Part shown: piece after piece, positions 25,180-38,699 of the stretch
How positions within the stretch are numbered: position 1 is the stretch's first letter
Layout of the letters: each line of letters starts with the position of its first letter
Assembly (NCBI GenBank): GCA_947044365.1
Contig: OX345636.1
Span: 15,983,115 to 16,047,114, forward strand
From: Petrosia ficiformis
Taxonomy: Eukaryota > Porifera > Demospongiae > Haplosclerida > Petrosiidae
Length of the DNA: 64,000 nt
Reading direction: 5' to 3'
Position numbers and translations under genes: made by a program
Notes under the pieces: generated by a model
What the model was told of the DNA's origin: nothing
What the model saw: the letters and a program-made list of their open reading frames with translations, nothing else
Database searches by the model: none

Positions 25180-26260
25180 CTATCACTTAGTACAGTACAT
25201 GTATGTATATATTCTAGATTATATCACTAATGTAGTAATTTGATAAATGGAAAGGTAAATTATTATGCTTGTTAAAATTAATACCAAGTTTTAGTAACAC
25301 AATTCTTATTAAAATGAGCAAATAGTAAGCAATGAACTACCAGATACACAATGTCCTCCTAATTATAATGATTGGTTACGGCACCTTTTTGCCACAATTA
25401 CACAAATAAAATTAAAGTTACCATAGTAATAGTCTAAAGAAGTTGCATTTCTACACTTTTATGACTTCATCAACATGTGTAAAGGTTCCATGAGCGTATC
25501 ATGTATCTTTCCCACAAAATAATTTTGGTCAAATGATTGCTCATTCTGCTTTTTTGTACAAGAATAAGTCAATTAAATTTGGCATCCAGGAAGAGCTTTA
25601 ATTAATTTACTTAGATACTAAATTTAGGTCACTAAACTACAAGATATTCAGTCGAGTAAAAAAACATATGAAAGATGACATGTAGTCATTAGTGTAGGAT
25701 TAGTTATTAATAGCTTTAACCACTCTATTGGTATGTATACAGTGTGAATCAGCAATGTAAACTACTACACAAACTACTTATATGTATACAATTCTTAGAA
25801 TTCATGAATAAAGATTGATGTGTCTATGTTTAGAAATCTGGTCATGTGGGGAATATTCAAACATTAACACCTGTTATCGAATGATTACTTTTACAGGTCA
25901 AAAACATCACATGTGAAGCTAAAATAACTGTGATCATGATTGAAACATGCTGGAAGTTACGTAAATGACAATTCAAAAGGTTAAACAGTTATTCATCATT
26001 CTGAGATACAAGCCCTTGAGAAGAACATTTCATTTGTGAAATTTCTGCTCTTTCCAACAAACACTCACATCAACCATTTTAATGTTTTACCTTACACATC
26101 ACCAGTACAAATACAGATGCAGAAGTATGGCAAGGTCAGTACAAGAAAGTAGCTATGTGTACATGTATATGTAATGATTGTACATGTAATTTCATGTGGT
26201 TTTAAGGAAGGATCCAGCTTTAATTGGGATAGTACGTAAATAACTTCATCTATCAGAATA
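25180..26260 (+). repeat. Caspase-APOL 5' module, copy 2 (decayed)
   Basis: Recurrent landmarks: AGTGTGAATCAGC, ATGTAAACTACTACACAAAC (25740 onward), CACATGTGAAGCTAAAATAA (25906), then the exon-1 equivalent ATGGCAAG followed by GTCAGT near 26127. The exon-2 equivalent near 26205-26234 keeps GGATCCAGCTTTAATTGGGA but has lost its acceptor and has a weak GTACGT donor. No caspase exon follows before the next module. Confidence 0.75.
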
Positions 26261-26399
26261 TAGTATAGATTCAATAAACCCCTTGGTAAGCAATCATAGG
26301 GATGGCCTTATGGCCATAAAAACAAAACAAGTCTCTAGCAACTATTAGTCTGAAATGTTAAGAACTATAATTAAAAGTCTTCAACAATTTATAATTTAA

Positions 26400-27800
26400 A
26401 TTAAATTTTTGGTGAAAGAGAAAGGTGAAGCATCAAAGGTCAATGAATACATTAATATAGAATGAATTTGAGTGAGGAAGTTTCTGAAAGCTACTACCAC
26501 AGTCACTTAGTACAGTACATATATACATTCTACATTATATGTATATTGTAGCTGTATGTTATGTACTCATTTATTCATAGTCTAAGTTATTGAACGAAGT
26601 TTTTTATTGAAGGTGAAGATGAGTGAGTAAAGTTAATAACTACTTTGTTCTATGGAAATAAGACAGCATAATTTGTGACTGTGTTTGTAAAACTGATCAT
26701 TTGGAGGATAATTTCAGTACTTGATATTTAGTTGATTTAGAAAGACATAGCAATTCGATAAGCAGAAAGATCAATTATTAGGCTTCTTAAAATTAAAACC
26801 AAATTTAGCAGAACAATTCATATTAAAATGGCCAAATAGTGAACATTAAACTATCAGGATTCATATTGTCCTCCTAATGATTAGTTTCGACACATTTTGC
26901 TACACATAAACGTATACATGTAGTTACCATAGTAACAATCTAATGTATTTATACACGTTTATCACTTCATGTTGTTGCAAGCGTTCACTAAATATATCAT
27001 GTACCTTTTCCCACACAATAATTTTAGTCAATCGATCACTCACCATTCTTCCTTTTCATACAGGAATAAGTCAATGAGATTTGACATCCAGGAAGAGCTT
27101 AAATTAATTTTCTTAGATAATAAATTTTGGTCCTTTTTCAAACAGCAGTTAATATTAGAACTGGCTGTTATTAATAGTAGAGGTGATTGTTACTATTAAT
27201 AGAACTGATTGTTAATAATAGTAAAATTACATTATTACTCATTTGAGCTGATTTGATAATGTTAGGATTAGATACTCATAAACCATATTTCACAATTCAA
27301 AATAAGGTCACACACACGATAAGATATTGTAAAAGTCGAGTAACAAACATGTGAATGATGACATGTAGTCTTACAGTCATTAGTGCAAGATTATATATTT
27401 TCAACCATCTGTAATTTCTATTGGTATGTATAATTATACTATACAGTGTGAATCAGCAATGTAAACTATCATACAAATATATACATGTATGTATATATAC
27501 AATTCCTAGAAGTCATGAATAAAGATTGGTCAGTGTTTATTCTTAGTAACTAGGTCATGTGGTACGAATGATGACAATTTGTGGAATATTCACAACACTA
27601 ACACCTGTTATCGAACGATTACCTTTACCTGTCAAAATCACGTGTGATGCTAAAACAACTGTGATAACGTTAGAAACATGATGTAAGTTGGATGACAATT
27701 GAAAGGTGAAACAATTATTCCTGATTCTGAGATACAAGCACTAGAGAAGATTTTATTTATGGAATTTCTGTTCTTTCCAACAAACACTCACAACAACCAT
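26400..27800 (+). repeat. Caspase-APOL 5' module, copy 3
   Basis: Starts again at AGAGAAAGGTGAAGCATC (26417) and runs through AATGAATTTGAGTGAGGAAG, the GCATCCAGG landmark, the AGTGTGAATCAGCAATGTAA block (27447) and the CACGTGTGATGC core (27641). It stops before exon 1 and joins an APOL tail fragment instead, so a whole gene was collapsed by deletion. Confidence 0.75.
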
Positions 27801-27811
27801 TGAATGCATTT

Positions 27812-27940
27812 TAAGATTGTAAGAAGTGGAAGGGATATCAAGAATGAAATGAAACTAAAGCCACGAAACAGCTCCAAGAGAAAGTTGACGAATTAGCAAA
27901 ACAGAAAAATGATGTCTGTGCTCAGATGGGTCTGTGAACA
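27812..27940 (+). pseudogene. APOL-like C-terminal fragment
   Basis: Relic of the last part of the APOL exon: ATTGTAAGAAGTGGAAGGGA (IVRSGRD), then after a frame change ETKATKQLQEKVDELAKQKN and DVCAQMGL with a TGA stop. This corresponds to the tail IVRSGWNITHGNETKASKQL of gene A. About 85 percent of the exon is missing. It is joined to a 5' module, which implies a deletion between promoter and last exon. Confidence 0.85.
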
Positions 27941-28579
27941 GAACTGATTAAAATTACGCAGTAATAATAATAATTATAATAATATATTATATTTATAACT
28001 GACTGTAATAATTATACTTATACTCAACATAATGTACATGTTTGCATGTTTATGGAATTGTGTGAATATTTGTTGATCAGGTTATATATAAGCTCAAATT
28101 CAGTTGGCTTTTCTATATCAAATAGAAAATGGCTAGTAATTAAAAGTATCCCAAAGTTGCATGATTATAAAACAAGACTACAAAAACATGTAGGTTTCAC
28201 ATTTCTTGCAAGGGTTCAGTACATTAAATCAGTGCAAAGATACACTCTTGGTATACATTTCCATGCCCGCTCCCCAATGGTAATGTTTATATAGAGATCA
28301 TGGTAGTCATTATAATTTTCAATTTTAACTCTGTACTATGTGCATATACGTATACAGTTACAAAATATATATTTTCAGTCTCAACATAATTATTATGTAC
28401 ATGTGTATGTACATAATGTATACTGATAATTTTCAGCAGTTTTACTTCCCTCTATAATTCTAAATATGTAACAGAATAAAATATATTGTTAATAATTGTT
28501 AGCAAGAAGTGATGCATACAAAAATAGTATACATTTTTGTCAGGGCCATCTTAACATAGACAGTACTACATTAGCATTA

Positions 28580-29361
28580 AATTGCCAGGATTGATATTGT
28601 CTTCTAAAAGGTTGGTTATGGCAAATATTGCCATAATTATATAGTTACCAGAGTAATATTATATTGTACATGTACATGTATTTCTACAGTTTATTCCTTC
28701 ATCAACTTGTGTAAACTTTCAATTGGTATAACTACACAATTTTGCTCACAAAATAAATAGCTATTGCATCACCCTATGTCACATACTGTGACATACATGC
28801 ACACATAATATTGTATAGGTAGAGTAGCAGACATGAAAAACAACACCATGTAGATCCAAGAATGCATCAGTGAAAAATGGAATTAATTTAAATGCAGTGT
28901 TCTCCCTCGTTTGACAGCAACTATTACAGTATGTACATATTGAGTAAAGAGATAAAAATAATTATTATGTGATGACATAAATATATGTACATGTATACTG
29001 CTGAGATACCAGTCTGTATTTTGATGACCTTGTATAGAATTTAATGTGAATTATAGTTATGTAAACTACTATACACAATTTATACAGTACATGCAGTTCT
29101 TAGAAATCATGAATAAAGCAATGCATCTTTCTTGGAAACAACTGTAGTCACATGGTTGTCGAATCACGAGATACTTGAACTATTGACACTAATGACTCAT
29201 GCTATCGAACGATCCTATTAAAATCAGTCGACGACTGTGATTGATGGTCAGAAAATTGATAAACGGTTGCTCTTCATTGTGGGTCACAAACACTTACAAG
29301 AAAGAATAATTGTTACGAATTTGTTGCTCTCTTTCTAGGCAGCAGTCATATAAACAGAAAT
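28580..29361 (+). promoter_or_regulatory. 5' module upstream of gene B (diverged)
   Basis: Contains CCAGGATTGATATTGTCTTC (28588), TTCATCAACTTGTGTAAACT (28689) and the block GTGAATTATAGTTATGTAAA (29042), so it belongs to the same module family. The TCACATGTGA element of the other copies is not preserved here, although ATCGAACGATC and ACTGTGATTGATGG remain. Gene B may therefore be regulated differently (inference). Confidence 0.4.
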
Positions 29362-32300
29362 ATGTCGGGAAGTGCTATTCCAAAAAGGTCAGTGTGAAAA
29401 AAGCTACATGTATGGTTCAATGATTCTATTTCATCCTTTTCATGTAATTTTAAATTATAACTTTACAATTTTGACTATCTCTTAAAATATTTACAATAAC
29501 ACATCTGTCTTTCTTTTACAGACAATTCAAGTATACAACTCTGGATAATGATGAATTATCAAGCTTAAGTACAGATGGTAAGTAATTAAATATGAACTTG
29601 TATATTATAATGTGAAGAAACTAATTAAACAATACTTATAGTTTACCGAATAATCATAAATTGATCATTTCATTAGTTAATACAATATTTATCTTGAGAA
29701 TAATAATATTATTATGAATTTCTTGCTCTCTTTCTAAGCAACAGTCATAGGCATAAATATGTCAGAAAATTCAGAAGAAGCTATTTCAGGAAGCTCAAGG
29801 TTAGTGTGCAAAAAATGGTTCAAATTCTATTTCATGTAATCTCAAATCCTAATTTTACAGTTTTGACTATCTATTAAAATATTTATCATCTGTTTGTTTA
29901 TAGACAATTTGATTGTACAACTTTTGATAATGATGAATCATCAAACTTAATCCCAGATGGTAAGTAATGAAAATGCAAATAATGAACAATGATATGATGT
30001 ATTGAATATTATATTTATGTATTAAAAACAAAACACAGAATCATAATAATATAATTTAACATTGCTCAGCAAATTATGTCTCAGTAGAAATACGCATAAA
30101 TGAGCAAATGAAATAAATAATGATCATTTCATCAGCTCATGCTGAGAATGATTAATATAATACTGTTATGAGTTTATTACATTTTCTCTCTTTCTCTCTC
30201 TAAGCAACAGACATAGGCAAAAATATGCTAGAAAGGTCTGAAGAAGTTATGACAGGAAGGTCAGTGTAAAAAGTAGATATACTGCAAATTGGTTATTTCA
30301 ACCAATCCGTTGATTACCTCAGTTGCATAGTAATTTATGCATAGTATGCATTCATGCACACCATTACTGCTGAATTAAGGTATTTGCAGAGTAAGTTTGT
30401 ATTCTTAACCTTTGTTATTGGGCTGTTGTTGTTCACAATGACTAAGTAAATTGATAGTGGAGGATGACTGATGTGATGTCCAAAACCTTGAAAACAGGAT
30501 TTCAAACTATTCACAATTAAATGACAGTTTACACAACAGTACTTCTCCTACTATAAATCTTACAAATGATAGCAGCATTTTATATCAACAGTTAATGAGT
30601 ATTAGTAACATGCAATTCATGCATGTAAGTAAATGGTAAAAGAACCAATCAGTGTTTTACAGTGATGGATTTATAATCTAGAAGTACACTAAACGTGTAT
30701 ACATTGTACATCTATTTTTATTGCAATCAGTATTTTAAATTTGCACATTTATGTAACACTGAGATAAACAGAATAGGTGGTGTTAAAATTCTTGAAGGGA
30801 TAACAACAACTTCAGTGAATTTTACTTTACATATATACCCTGACTAATCCACTATGCACTATTTGCACTACAAAAATTAAATTGTTAAAATAACAAATAT
30901 AATTATTGTTTAGTGCAGTTGCAAGGATTTACCAATTAGTTGATTGTTCAGGGTACATCTAACACCATAGCAGCTAATTATAATCACTTATCATACCTAA
31001 TATCTCATATTAGACTCACAAAGAAGGTTTGGAAACCTAAAATGACTCAATTATAATACTTATTCTACTTTGTACATCTATTCGACAGCATTAGGATAAA
31101 GAGATTAAAATTATTGGATTATAATTACATGTATATCCATATCAAACTACACGACCAATTAAATTATAATTTCCATTATTCCTTACAACTGTACTAACCA
31201 ATAAATTTTTTATTTTAACAATTTTATTTTTGCAGTTACTACACTGCATATAAAAACAGATTGGTTAGTTCATTTTACTTGAATACATATGAACGACTGA
31301 TGTGAAATGTAGCCTGGAATAGCCAAGGGGAGGACGCTGACTCAGTGTGCTCTACCAATCGTGCGTCTATGTTAATTACATGTAGTTTTGCATCAGTGTT
31401 ATAACAGCAATGCATTAATCGTTTTCATAGTTAATGATGATGGTTATTTTAGTTAACTACTATTGTCCATACTTTTTACTGACTGAATTATAATGTGCAA
31501 AAATAGACCACACTTTATGAATGATTAATCAGGCTACACAATTTTCGCTGCACTTTGCAGCCAGGGTGTAGATACTCACTACTCTAGCCTTTTCAATCTT
31601 GCAACAGAGTCATATATATATTCGAAATTATTATAACCACACCGACCTTGATCAAGCATTACTTAGTGTGAGGTGTGGCTCAGCACCACAGATCAACTTT
31701 CTGGACCTTCTGGAGCACCCAAACCTTGCAGCATCCACTCAAGTCTGGAAGTGAAAGCTGTTTTTCATTTATTCTCCCAACATCCCTTTCACCTTCACTT
31801 GAACTAGCTAGAAAGCAAGTCCATACATCACACATACATCAACATGCCATTCTAATCTCCTTTAGTACCCTAAGCAAGTAACATCAAAGGGCAGACACGT
31901 GAATCAAAGCACTGCACAACCACATCCAACAAAGTGTGGGCATTTTAGAAAATAAAATGCCGACATGCCACCACCACATTGGTATACTTTCGTAATCTAC
32001 AGTAATTTGGGGAGTGGTACATCCAAGATCCAGTGAATTGCTATTAAATAGGTTATCCTTCCTTTCTGGCATACTAGGAATACATATGTGCAGGACTGCC
32101 TTGCTCGCACTAAACTGTAGTCAATTAATATCCAGAAAGGGGTGGTTTTAGTCACACAAAGGCATAATTATTTGTCTTTGACACTTATAATGGCAGGAAA
32201 GAAGAGATAATTTAGTGATTAGTCATCTAGATCTCGCTGTTTCTGTTCTCTACCTCTTAATGTCTTCTCTGTCTTGGCCTCTTCTGTAGCTCCCACTCTT

Positions 32301-34127
32301 TGCTTCCTTTATCTCAGTATAGCTAGGTGTCGAAAGCGTGTTGTAGGTCTCTCACTCGAAGGTTCCTCACTCATCTCTACATTAGAGCAGTACACCATCA
32401 CCAGTACAGGCGGTCTACGGATTAAATTGACATCGAATATTGATGTCATTAGATGTAATAACCAAATTGTTTTTGCAGTGATATAATTAAACATGCATTA
32501 TTCCATTTCATGTAGTAATTTTAAATTGTAATTTAACAATTTTGACTGTCTATCAAAATATCTACAATAACATATTTGTTCTTTTATAGACAATTCAAGT
32601 ATACAACTCTTGATAATGATGAATCATCAAACTTAAGCCCAGACGGTAAGTATATAAATAAAATACAAATAATAAACAACATGTTGTGTGAAAAGTTATA
32701 TTTATGATACAATTATGTTCATGCATTAAAAACAATTATAGTATCACACACAAATTAGTCATGCTCAGCAGATATACTGCATAAGCTAATGACATTTAAT
32801 TGCTTTATATTTACATTTTTAATACAAAAAATGGCACCAATATAGCAATCTCCATTGATTTAAACAATAATATTGAGAACAAGTGTATATAGAGAAAAAA
32901 ACATCCCTATGATTGCTTTACAAATTTAAGTGAAGATATGACTGCTTTGTGGTGTGCAGAATTCAGTAATCATGGCTGACTTTATCAGTATAAGGTGTGG
33001 TCTTCCAGCGATATCGATCGATCGCTATCAAGAAGCTAGCGCTGCAAGAACAGCCCCACCCAACTCTTTTGGAATCTCATACAAGAAGAAGCAATAGAGG
33101 TCTGAAAGACCTCAATCACAAGCATACAAATTGGTGTCAGATTTTCAAAAAGAACATGCATCACTATGAATTACAGCTAATAATTATAGCTACAGTTGTA
33201 TATATATAGTCATCATGATTGTTGTTTTATGTCAATTATTATATATAATTATTATTTATGAAGTATTATAAAGGAATTGACAACTATGTAACTTAAATTT
33301 CATTTCAATCAATGACGGGAAAATTTTACTGGGAGGTTTAATAACATGTTATCAAACCTCCCGGTAAAGACCGGGAGGTTTGATAACACATTTAGAAACC
33401 TCATTATAAGCAATCTGATTGGTCAATTCAATCTAGTCATGGTAGAAATATATATTATATATATACATTAAACCCCGTGGAAAGCAATTATAGGGATAGC
33501 CCTACGGGCCATAAAAACATATTTCTGTTATTACTTTGTGATGACTATATACCAATTATTGCTGATGGCACAGTGTCTCTACCTTTCTGTGTACTCGAAA
33601 ACTGGGGCCTGAAGAACTGCAGTCCAGCTAAGTGCATAGAAACTAAAGTACTCCTTCAAGGTTCTAAGTAAAGGCTTCCTCAAGTCTGAATCTCGACAAC
33701 TTATTAGATACTTACTTGTTGATTCTTGCATCATCTTTATACTGTTTCTCTGCTATATACATCAGTTTACATTCTTCAGTCTTTAGCTTGAGCGGGTGTT
33801 CTTTTATGTGCCATGCCCATTAATCGACCGAGCACTCCAGAACGACACAAGTTCCTTAACTATGCATACTAACCATAACTAACATAAGTGGCCACAATTA
33901 CATGTGTATATCACATTCTCAGACTGATTGTCTTCTCAATCATGGTTTATGTCCATTAATTACTCTTATTTCTGTCAGACACTTGACAATATATATTGCT
34001 GTAACAGAGCCATTTTATGTTTGAACTGTGTATATAAATATACTCATTTCTTTGTAAAAAAAAGTTTGTTGTTGCTTCAGTCAGTCCCCTGGCAGCTTAT
34101 AGTGAACCCATGACAATATACCTGTAC

Positions 34128-34174
<47 letters not shown>

Positions 34175-36677
34175 TATGTGTGTGTTATATATAACATGTT
34201 TCAGAGGTCTATATGCGTTATATAAACCTGCCACGAGGTAAGATATCACCCGAGGGCATAGCCCGAGGGTGATATCATCCGAGTTGGCAGGTTTATATAA
34301 TGCATATAGACAGATGAAACATGTTATATCTGATATATTTTAGAATGAGATTCATACCTTGGATTGTCCTGCAAGAGATTGTCATTGAGCCCGTAAGAAA
34401 TCGCCATCGAGTTTCACAAGGTTGATATTTTAAAATATCAACCTATTTTGAGGTTTATATGAGAAATATAAACTTACACGCCCCATAGAAATGTATGGGC
34501 TATGAATCTCATGAGATATATATATATATATATATATATATTTATTTATTTATTTATATATACATACATGTATATACGTACATATAAATATATATATTAA
34601 AACTTATATATTTATATATATGTAATATATATAGTATGCTAATAGGTCCTATATACAAAATATAGGACCTGAATTTGTGTCCGAGGATGTGATATAGCCC
34701 GAGCCTGTAACAAGGGTCCTATATTCAGTATATAGGACCTATTAGCATACTATATACAATATATTGTACGATGGTGACATCTCCTGCATAGTGTGCTCAT
34801 GGAAAGTCTATATACAATATATAGGACTCACCACATCAAAGGGATGATGTCACCATCATACTATATTTATATATATAATATATATATAAGTATATATATG
34901 TATATACAATTATATAATGTATATATATATTAATAATATACTCATACATATACATTAAACCCTGTGGAAAGCAGTTAAAGGGATGACCCTAGAAGGCCCC
35001 AAAAATGTTTTTATGTTCTTGCACTACATGCTTATATAGTATTGCAATAATATATTTCTGCAGTTTTTATACACACAGGGCCATCCCTATAATTGGTTTC
35101 CACAGGGTTTAATGTATTATTATATTATATCTTGTGTCATGATAGCATAGTTGGTTAAGAAAGTCGCATCATTCAGGGGGTGCTATATAGCCTGGTCAAT
35201 TAACGGGCATGGCATGCAATAGAATGCATGCTAAAGCTCTACAGCAGCAGGAAGAATGCTGATTGACAATATTTGTAATTTACGTGGAAAATAGCTAAAA
35301 TGTATTCTTTAAGTTTTACAAAAAAAAATTGTTAAAACAGTAAGAAGAGTATACAGTACATAAAAATTAAAAACAGAAATTCAGCCATGATTATGACGAT
35401 GACACCACACAAAGCAATTATAGGATTGCTTTTTTTCGTCAGTTAAACATAATACCTCCTGTAAGTTTTGGGCTTGTACTGTTGGGAAACAACAGGCATT
35501 TGGCAAACATTAATCATATTTCTTGTATCCACTGTTAGTAGTGCTTGCCAAATTTGCCATCAAAAAATTAGTAGTATTATCAAATAATTTATTTACAGAT
35601 TTATTTACATACAATGGACTCTGTTTGATCATCAATAACATCGAATTTGATCACAGCAAATCAATACCAAGTGGAGAGGCTGATGAAGCAACCATGAGAA
35701 AGATTTTTGAGCTGCGTGGTTTCGATGTAAAAGCTCATCGAAATCTTAGCAAGTCCGAAATGCTAAAAATTTTAGAAGAATACCAGAAAAGGAAACACAC
35801 AGGCTGTTTCGTCATTATTATTCTCAGCCATGGAGAGAATGGAGTAGTTCTCAGTAGAGACGATCAAGAATTGAGCATTGAAGATGATATCGCAAAGAAA
35901 TTCCATAAAACTGAATGCCCCTCACTGGATGGAAAGCCTCGTATACTTATTATCAGTGCACAGACAAGTCAACCACACAGCTTGGAATGTGAAAATATTT
36001 CAAAAACCATGGTTGATCCCACAGAAATCTTTGGTGATCTCACAGAAACATCCAATGATCTCACAGAAACCACTATTGATCCCACAGAAACCTCCAATGA
36101 TCTCACAGAAACCACTATTGATCCCACAGAAATCTCAGATGATCTCACAGAAAAGCGAGATAGAATGACTTCAAGCTTTAGCAGAGCAGAAAATGAAGAG
36201 GATGATATTGCAATAATCATTGTCAGCGAACATACAAGTCAACATCGTAGTTTGGGACATACATGTACTAGTTCAAAAACCACTGATCTCACAGAAAATG
36301 CCAACGATTCAACAGAATTCGAAACCAGCATCGATTTCACAGAAAATGAAAATAGACTGACTTCAAGTGTAAGCAGAGCACAGAGCGAAGAAGATGATGT
36401 TTCAAGTGATGATGTTACAAATCCTGGAAAACCATCCAATTTAGATGTGAATGGCAGTAGTCACTTCACTAAGTTGTTCTATCAAGTTATGAATGATGAA
36501 ATGCATATGAATATGGAATTCAATGACATCATGACCAACCTCCAAAATCGAATTTCAAAAGACCAACACGAAAATAGAAATCAGTCTACAGTGCAGATAG
36601 TATCCAAACTTAAAACCAAGTATCATTTTAAAACGTAAGTACTAATTTATTAAGTAGTTGCACTTATATATAATTAT

Positions 36678-36710
<33 letters not shown>

Positions 36711-38375
36711 TATATATGATTAAACAAAATATATTGAGAAAAAAGTATCTCTATAAACTTTGTGATGACTATGTATTAAGCATTGCTGATGGCACTAGTG
36801 TCTCACCTTTCTGTGTACTCGAAAGCTGGGGCCTGAAGAAGTAATTGTAAGCCTAATTGCAGTCTAAGTATACAGATCTTTAATGAACTGACTGAAGTAC
36901 TCCTTCACAGTTCTAAGTGATGACTTCATCCTGCATGAAACTCAACAACTTATTATACTTACTTGTTAAAGATTCTTGCATAATATCTATACTGTTTTTC
37001 TGCTACATACAACAGTTATTAGCAGTTTTACACCTTTTCCTGGCTGGTCTGTAGCTTAAAAGTGTGCTCTTTTATGTGCCACGCTCATTAATCGATCAAG
37101 CCCCCGGGAATGACGCAGCTTCCTTAACTATGTATACAGCACATAGTCGCGCAAGAATATATAGATTCAACCCTGTGGAAAGCGGGGATGGCCATACAGG
37201 CCATAAAATACGTTATACTCATTGTTAAAATGTAATTAGGGTTAATATCATTGAATCTACATGTTGACTTGTTCTTTGACACTAAATGTGTCATCAAGGT
37301 GCAACAACAGCAGTTCAGACTTTAGAAGTGTACAACTTCTGAGTAAATACAGTGTTTTCTTATTTTGTGATAACTAATCAGACAGTTTGTGAAATTTTGT
37401 CAGGGCTAAGAGGCAAAATGTCCGGAAAATGGCCATTTAATGAGCACTGTACTCTCCACCTAGTGTGCTACACATGGTGAGAGTTAGTATTATATATAAA
37501 TAATATTAAACATATAATATTATACATATATTTATGTATTATATATATTTGTTATGTCTGTTACAATTAGGATGGAAGAACTTAAGGATATACATCAACT
37601 ACAAGAGAAACACAATAAATGTGTTTGTGAATGGATAAAAGAACGTAAAACTACAATCATAATGATACGCGAAATTGCAACAAACCTAGTAACACATCGA
37701 AGAAATGTAAACATCACACGAATCACAGGATCCATAGCTGCTATCGGTGGAACGAGTATAGCTATCCTAGGATTTGCTCTTACTCCAGTTACATTCGGTG
37801 CTTCGTTAGCACTTACAATTTTTGGGGCTTCCATAGGAACAGCAGGTGGACTAACTGCAGCTGGAGCAAGCATTACAGACACAATTCTTACTAAATTAGG
37901 AGTAAGAGAAGCGCAGAAACAGGTACAGTGCGATCAAGACAAATTGAAAGAAATTCAATCGGTCGAAGAGGAAATCGCGAAGTTGAATGAAAGAATAAGA
38001 AAGAAATATCCAGATTTAACGTACATGGATATAGCTCTAGCGACAGAAATAATTTCCTTTTTCCAGGGAGGAGCAAGAGTAGCTAATCTTGCTTTCAGAA
38101 TAGGAGAAGTTGCAGGCATAGGTGCTGCAGAGTTTGGAGCACTTGGATTACGAGTTGGTGGGGCTGCTGCAAGAGGTGTGGCAGCAGTGGGAGTCGTCCT
38201 AAATGTAGTAATAATACCAATAGACATCATCGAAATTGTAAGGAGTGGATGGAACATCTGGAATAATAACGAAAGTAATGCTACAAAACGACTTAATGAA
38301 ATAGCTGATGAACTAGAAGAGCAAAAAGATGATATTTGTCGTCAGTTGGGATTATTGAACATTACTGAAGACTAA
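29362..38375 (+). CDS. Gene B: caspase-like pseudoenzyme fused to an APOL-like domain
   Basis: Using the first exon pair: 29362-29387, 29522-29577, 35599-36634, 37571-38375, exactly 641 codons (640 residues). The caspase part keeps GLCLIINNIEF and His105 (ILSHGENGVV), but the catalytic segment reads IISAQTSQ, so the Cys position (149) is Gln: no protease activity expected. Between p20 and p10 it has an acidic insert of repeated DLTET/DPTE units (about 36000-36160) and a duplicated segment (IIIVSEHTSQHRSL echoing IISAQTSQPHSL). The p10 end is kept (IVSKLKTKYHFKT). The C-terminal exon is a full APOL-like domain (SIAAIGGTSIAILGFALTPV, GVAAVGVVLNVVIIPIDI). The frame stays open over 1.9 kb of coding sequence with intact splice sites, arguing for a retained, possibly regulatory, role. 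Confidence 0.78.
29759..29959 (+). other. Second exon 1-exon 2 pair of gene B
   Basis: 29759-29799 (MSENSEEAISGSS plus AG) with donor GTTAGT, and 29904-29959 (QFDCTTFDNDESSNLIPD) with acceptor TATAG and donor GTAAGT. The phases equal those of the first pair (2 then 1), so it could splice to the caspase exon at 35599 without changing frame. Alternative first exon or duplication remnant. Confidence 0.6.
30225..32645 (+). other. Third exon 1-exon 2 pair of gene B
   Basis: 30225-30259 (MLERSEEVMTG plus AG, donor GTCAGT) and 32590-32645 (QFKYTTLDNDESSNLSPD, acceptor TATAG, donor GTAAGT), again phases 2 and 1. The 2.3-kb gap holds a copy of 10620-11000 (30840-31200) and unassigned sequence (31315-32500), including a minus-strand stretch from about 32420 with MSEEPSSERPTTRFRHLAIL that I do not recognise. 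Confidence 0.55.
33300..33395. repeat. GGGAGGTTT foldback repeat
   Basis: ACTGGGAGGTTTAATAACAT pairs with the following GTTATCAAACCTCCCGGT, and GGGAGGTTTGATAACA repeats afterwards. Similar GGAGGTTTACTA ... AAACCTCTAA segments occur near 24595 and 25135. A small dispersed inverted-repeat family in the gene B intron. Confidence 0.55.
34207..34313. mobile_element. AAACCTGCC foldback element, copy 1
   Basis: Left arm TCTATATGCGTTATATAAAC CTGCCA, inverted at the right as TGGCAGGTTTATATAATGC. The centre is itself palindromic (ATATCACCCGAGGGCATAGC). Related copies lie at 46206-46329 and 61038-61164. Non-coding. Confidence 0.75.
34628..34866. mobile_element. Compound foldback element, copy 2 (inverted)
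   Basis: Reverse-complement relative of 8172-8445: the same nested blocks in opposite orientation, ending GGGATGATGTCACCATCATA. It differs by a short deletion around the GGCTATATCACATC hairpin. It is flanked by long (TA)n tracts. Confidence 0.75.
34951..35116. mobile_element. Complete MITE with TA target duplication
   Basis: Terminal inverted repeats CATTAAACCCTGTGGAAAGC and, at the right, its inverse GGTTTCCACAGGGTTTAATG, each continuing with GGGATGACC / GGCCATCCC, and flanked by TA. About 160 bp, with no protein. TA duplication and structure suit a Tc1/mariner-derived MITE. Partial ends of the same family occur near 26275, 33470, 37170, 43210 and 53470, several just downstream of exon-2 copies of the caspase module. 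Confidence 0.85.
36004..36160 (+). repeat. Coding minisatellite in gene B (DLTET/DPTE repeats)
   Basis: A 24-base coding unit built from GATCCCACAGAA and GATCTCACAGAAAC segments, repeated about six times in frame, adding a Thr/Glu/Asp-rich linker between the p20 and p10 parts. It appears to have grown from the TTTDLT linker seen in gene C. Confidence 0.85.
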
Positions 38376-38699
38376 AATAAATTATATATACATGTACATG
38401 CACATTGCTATACACTACAAGTGGTAATATTAATTTGAGAAGTTTGTATAAATTTTAAAATTCAGTACTATTAAGAACATGTTTAAATGCATGAAATGTT
38501 TAAATGAAAATTATAATTAAAAGAATTTTAACTTTTAAACGATTTTTTAAATTTATGGTTAAAGAGAAAGGTGAAGTGTCAAATGTCAATACATTTATAA
38601 AGAATGAATTTGAGTGAAGATGTTTCTGAAAGTATTGACTACCATAACCCCTTAGTACAGTACATGTATGTATACATTCTAGATTATACATGTATGTAC

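Noticed and set aside
31670..32500. Possible genes in the gap of gene B (plus ORF at 31675, minus ORFs at 31884 and 32309)
   Set aside because: Short, no recognised domain, no convincing splice structure; noted only as unassigned intron sequence.
35878..36439. Overlapping ORFs in both strands of the gene B repeat insert
   Set aside because: Repeat-driven open frames; the frame continuous with the caspase domain is the real one.
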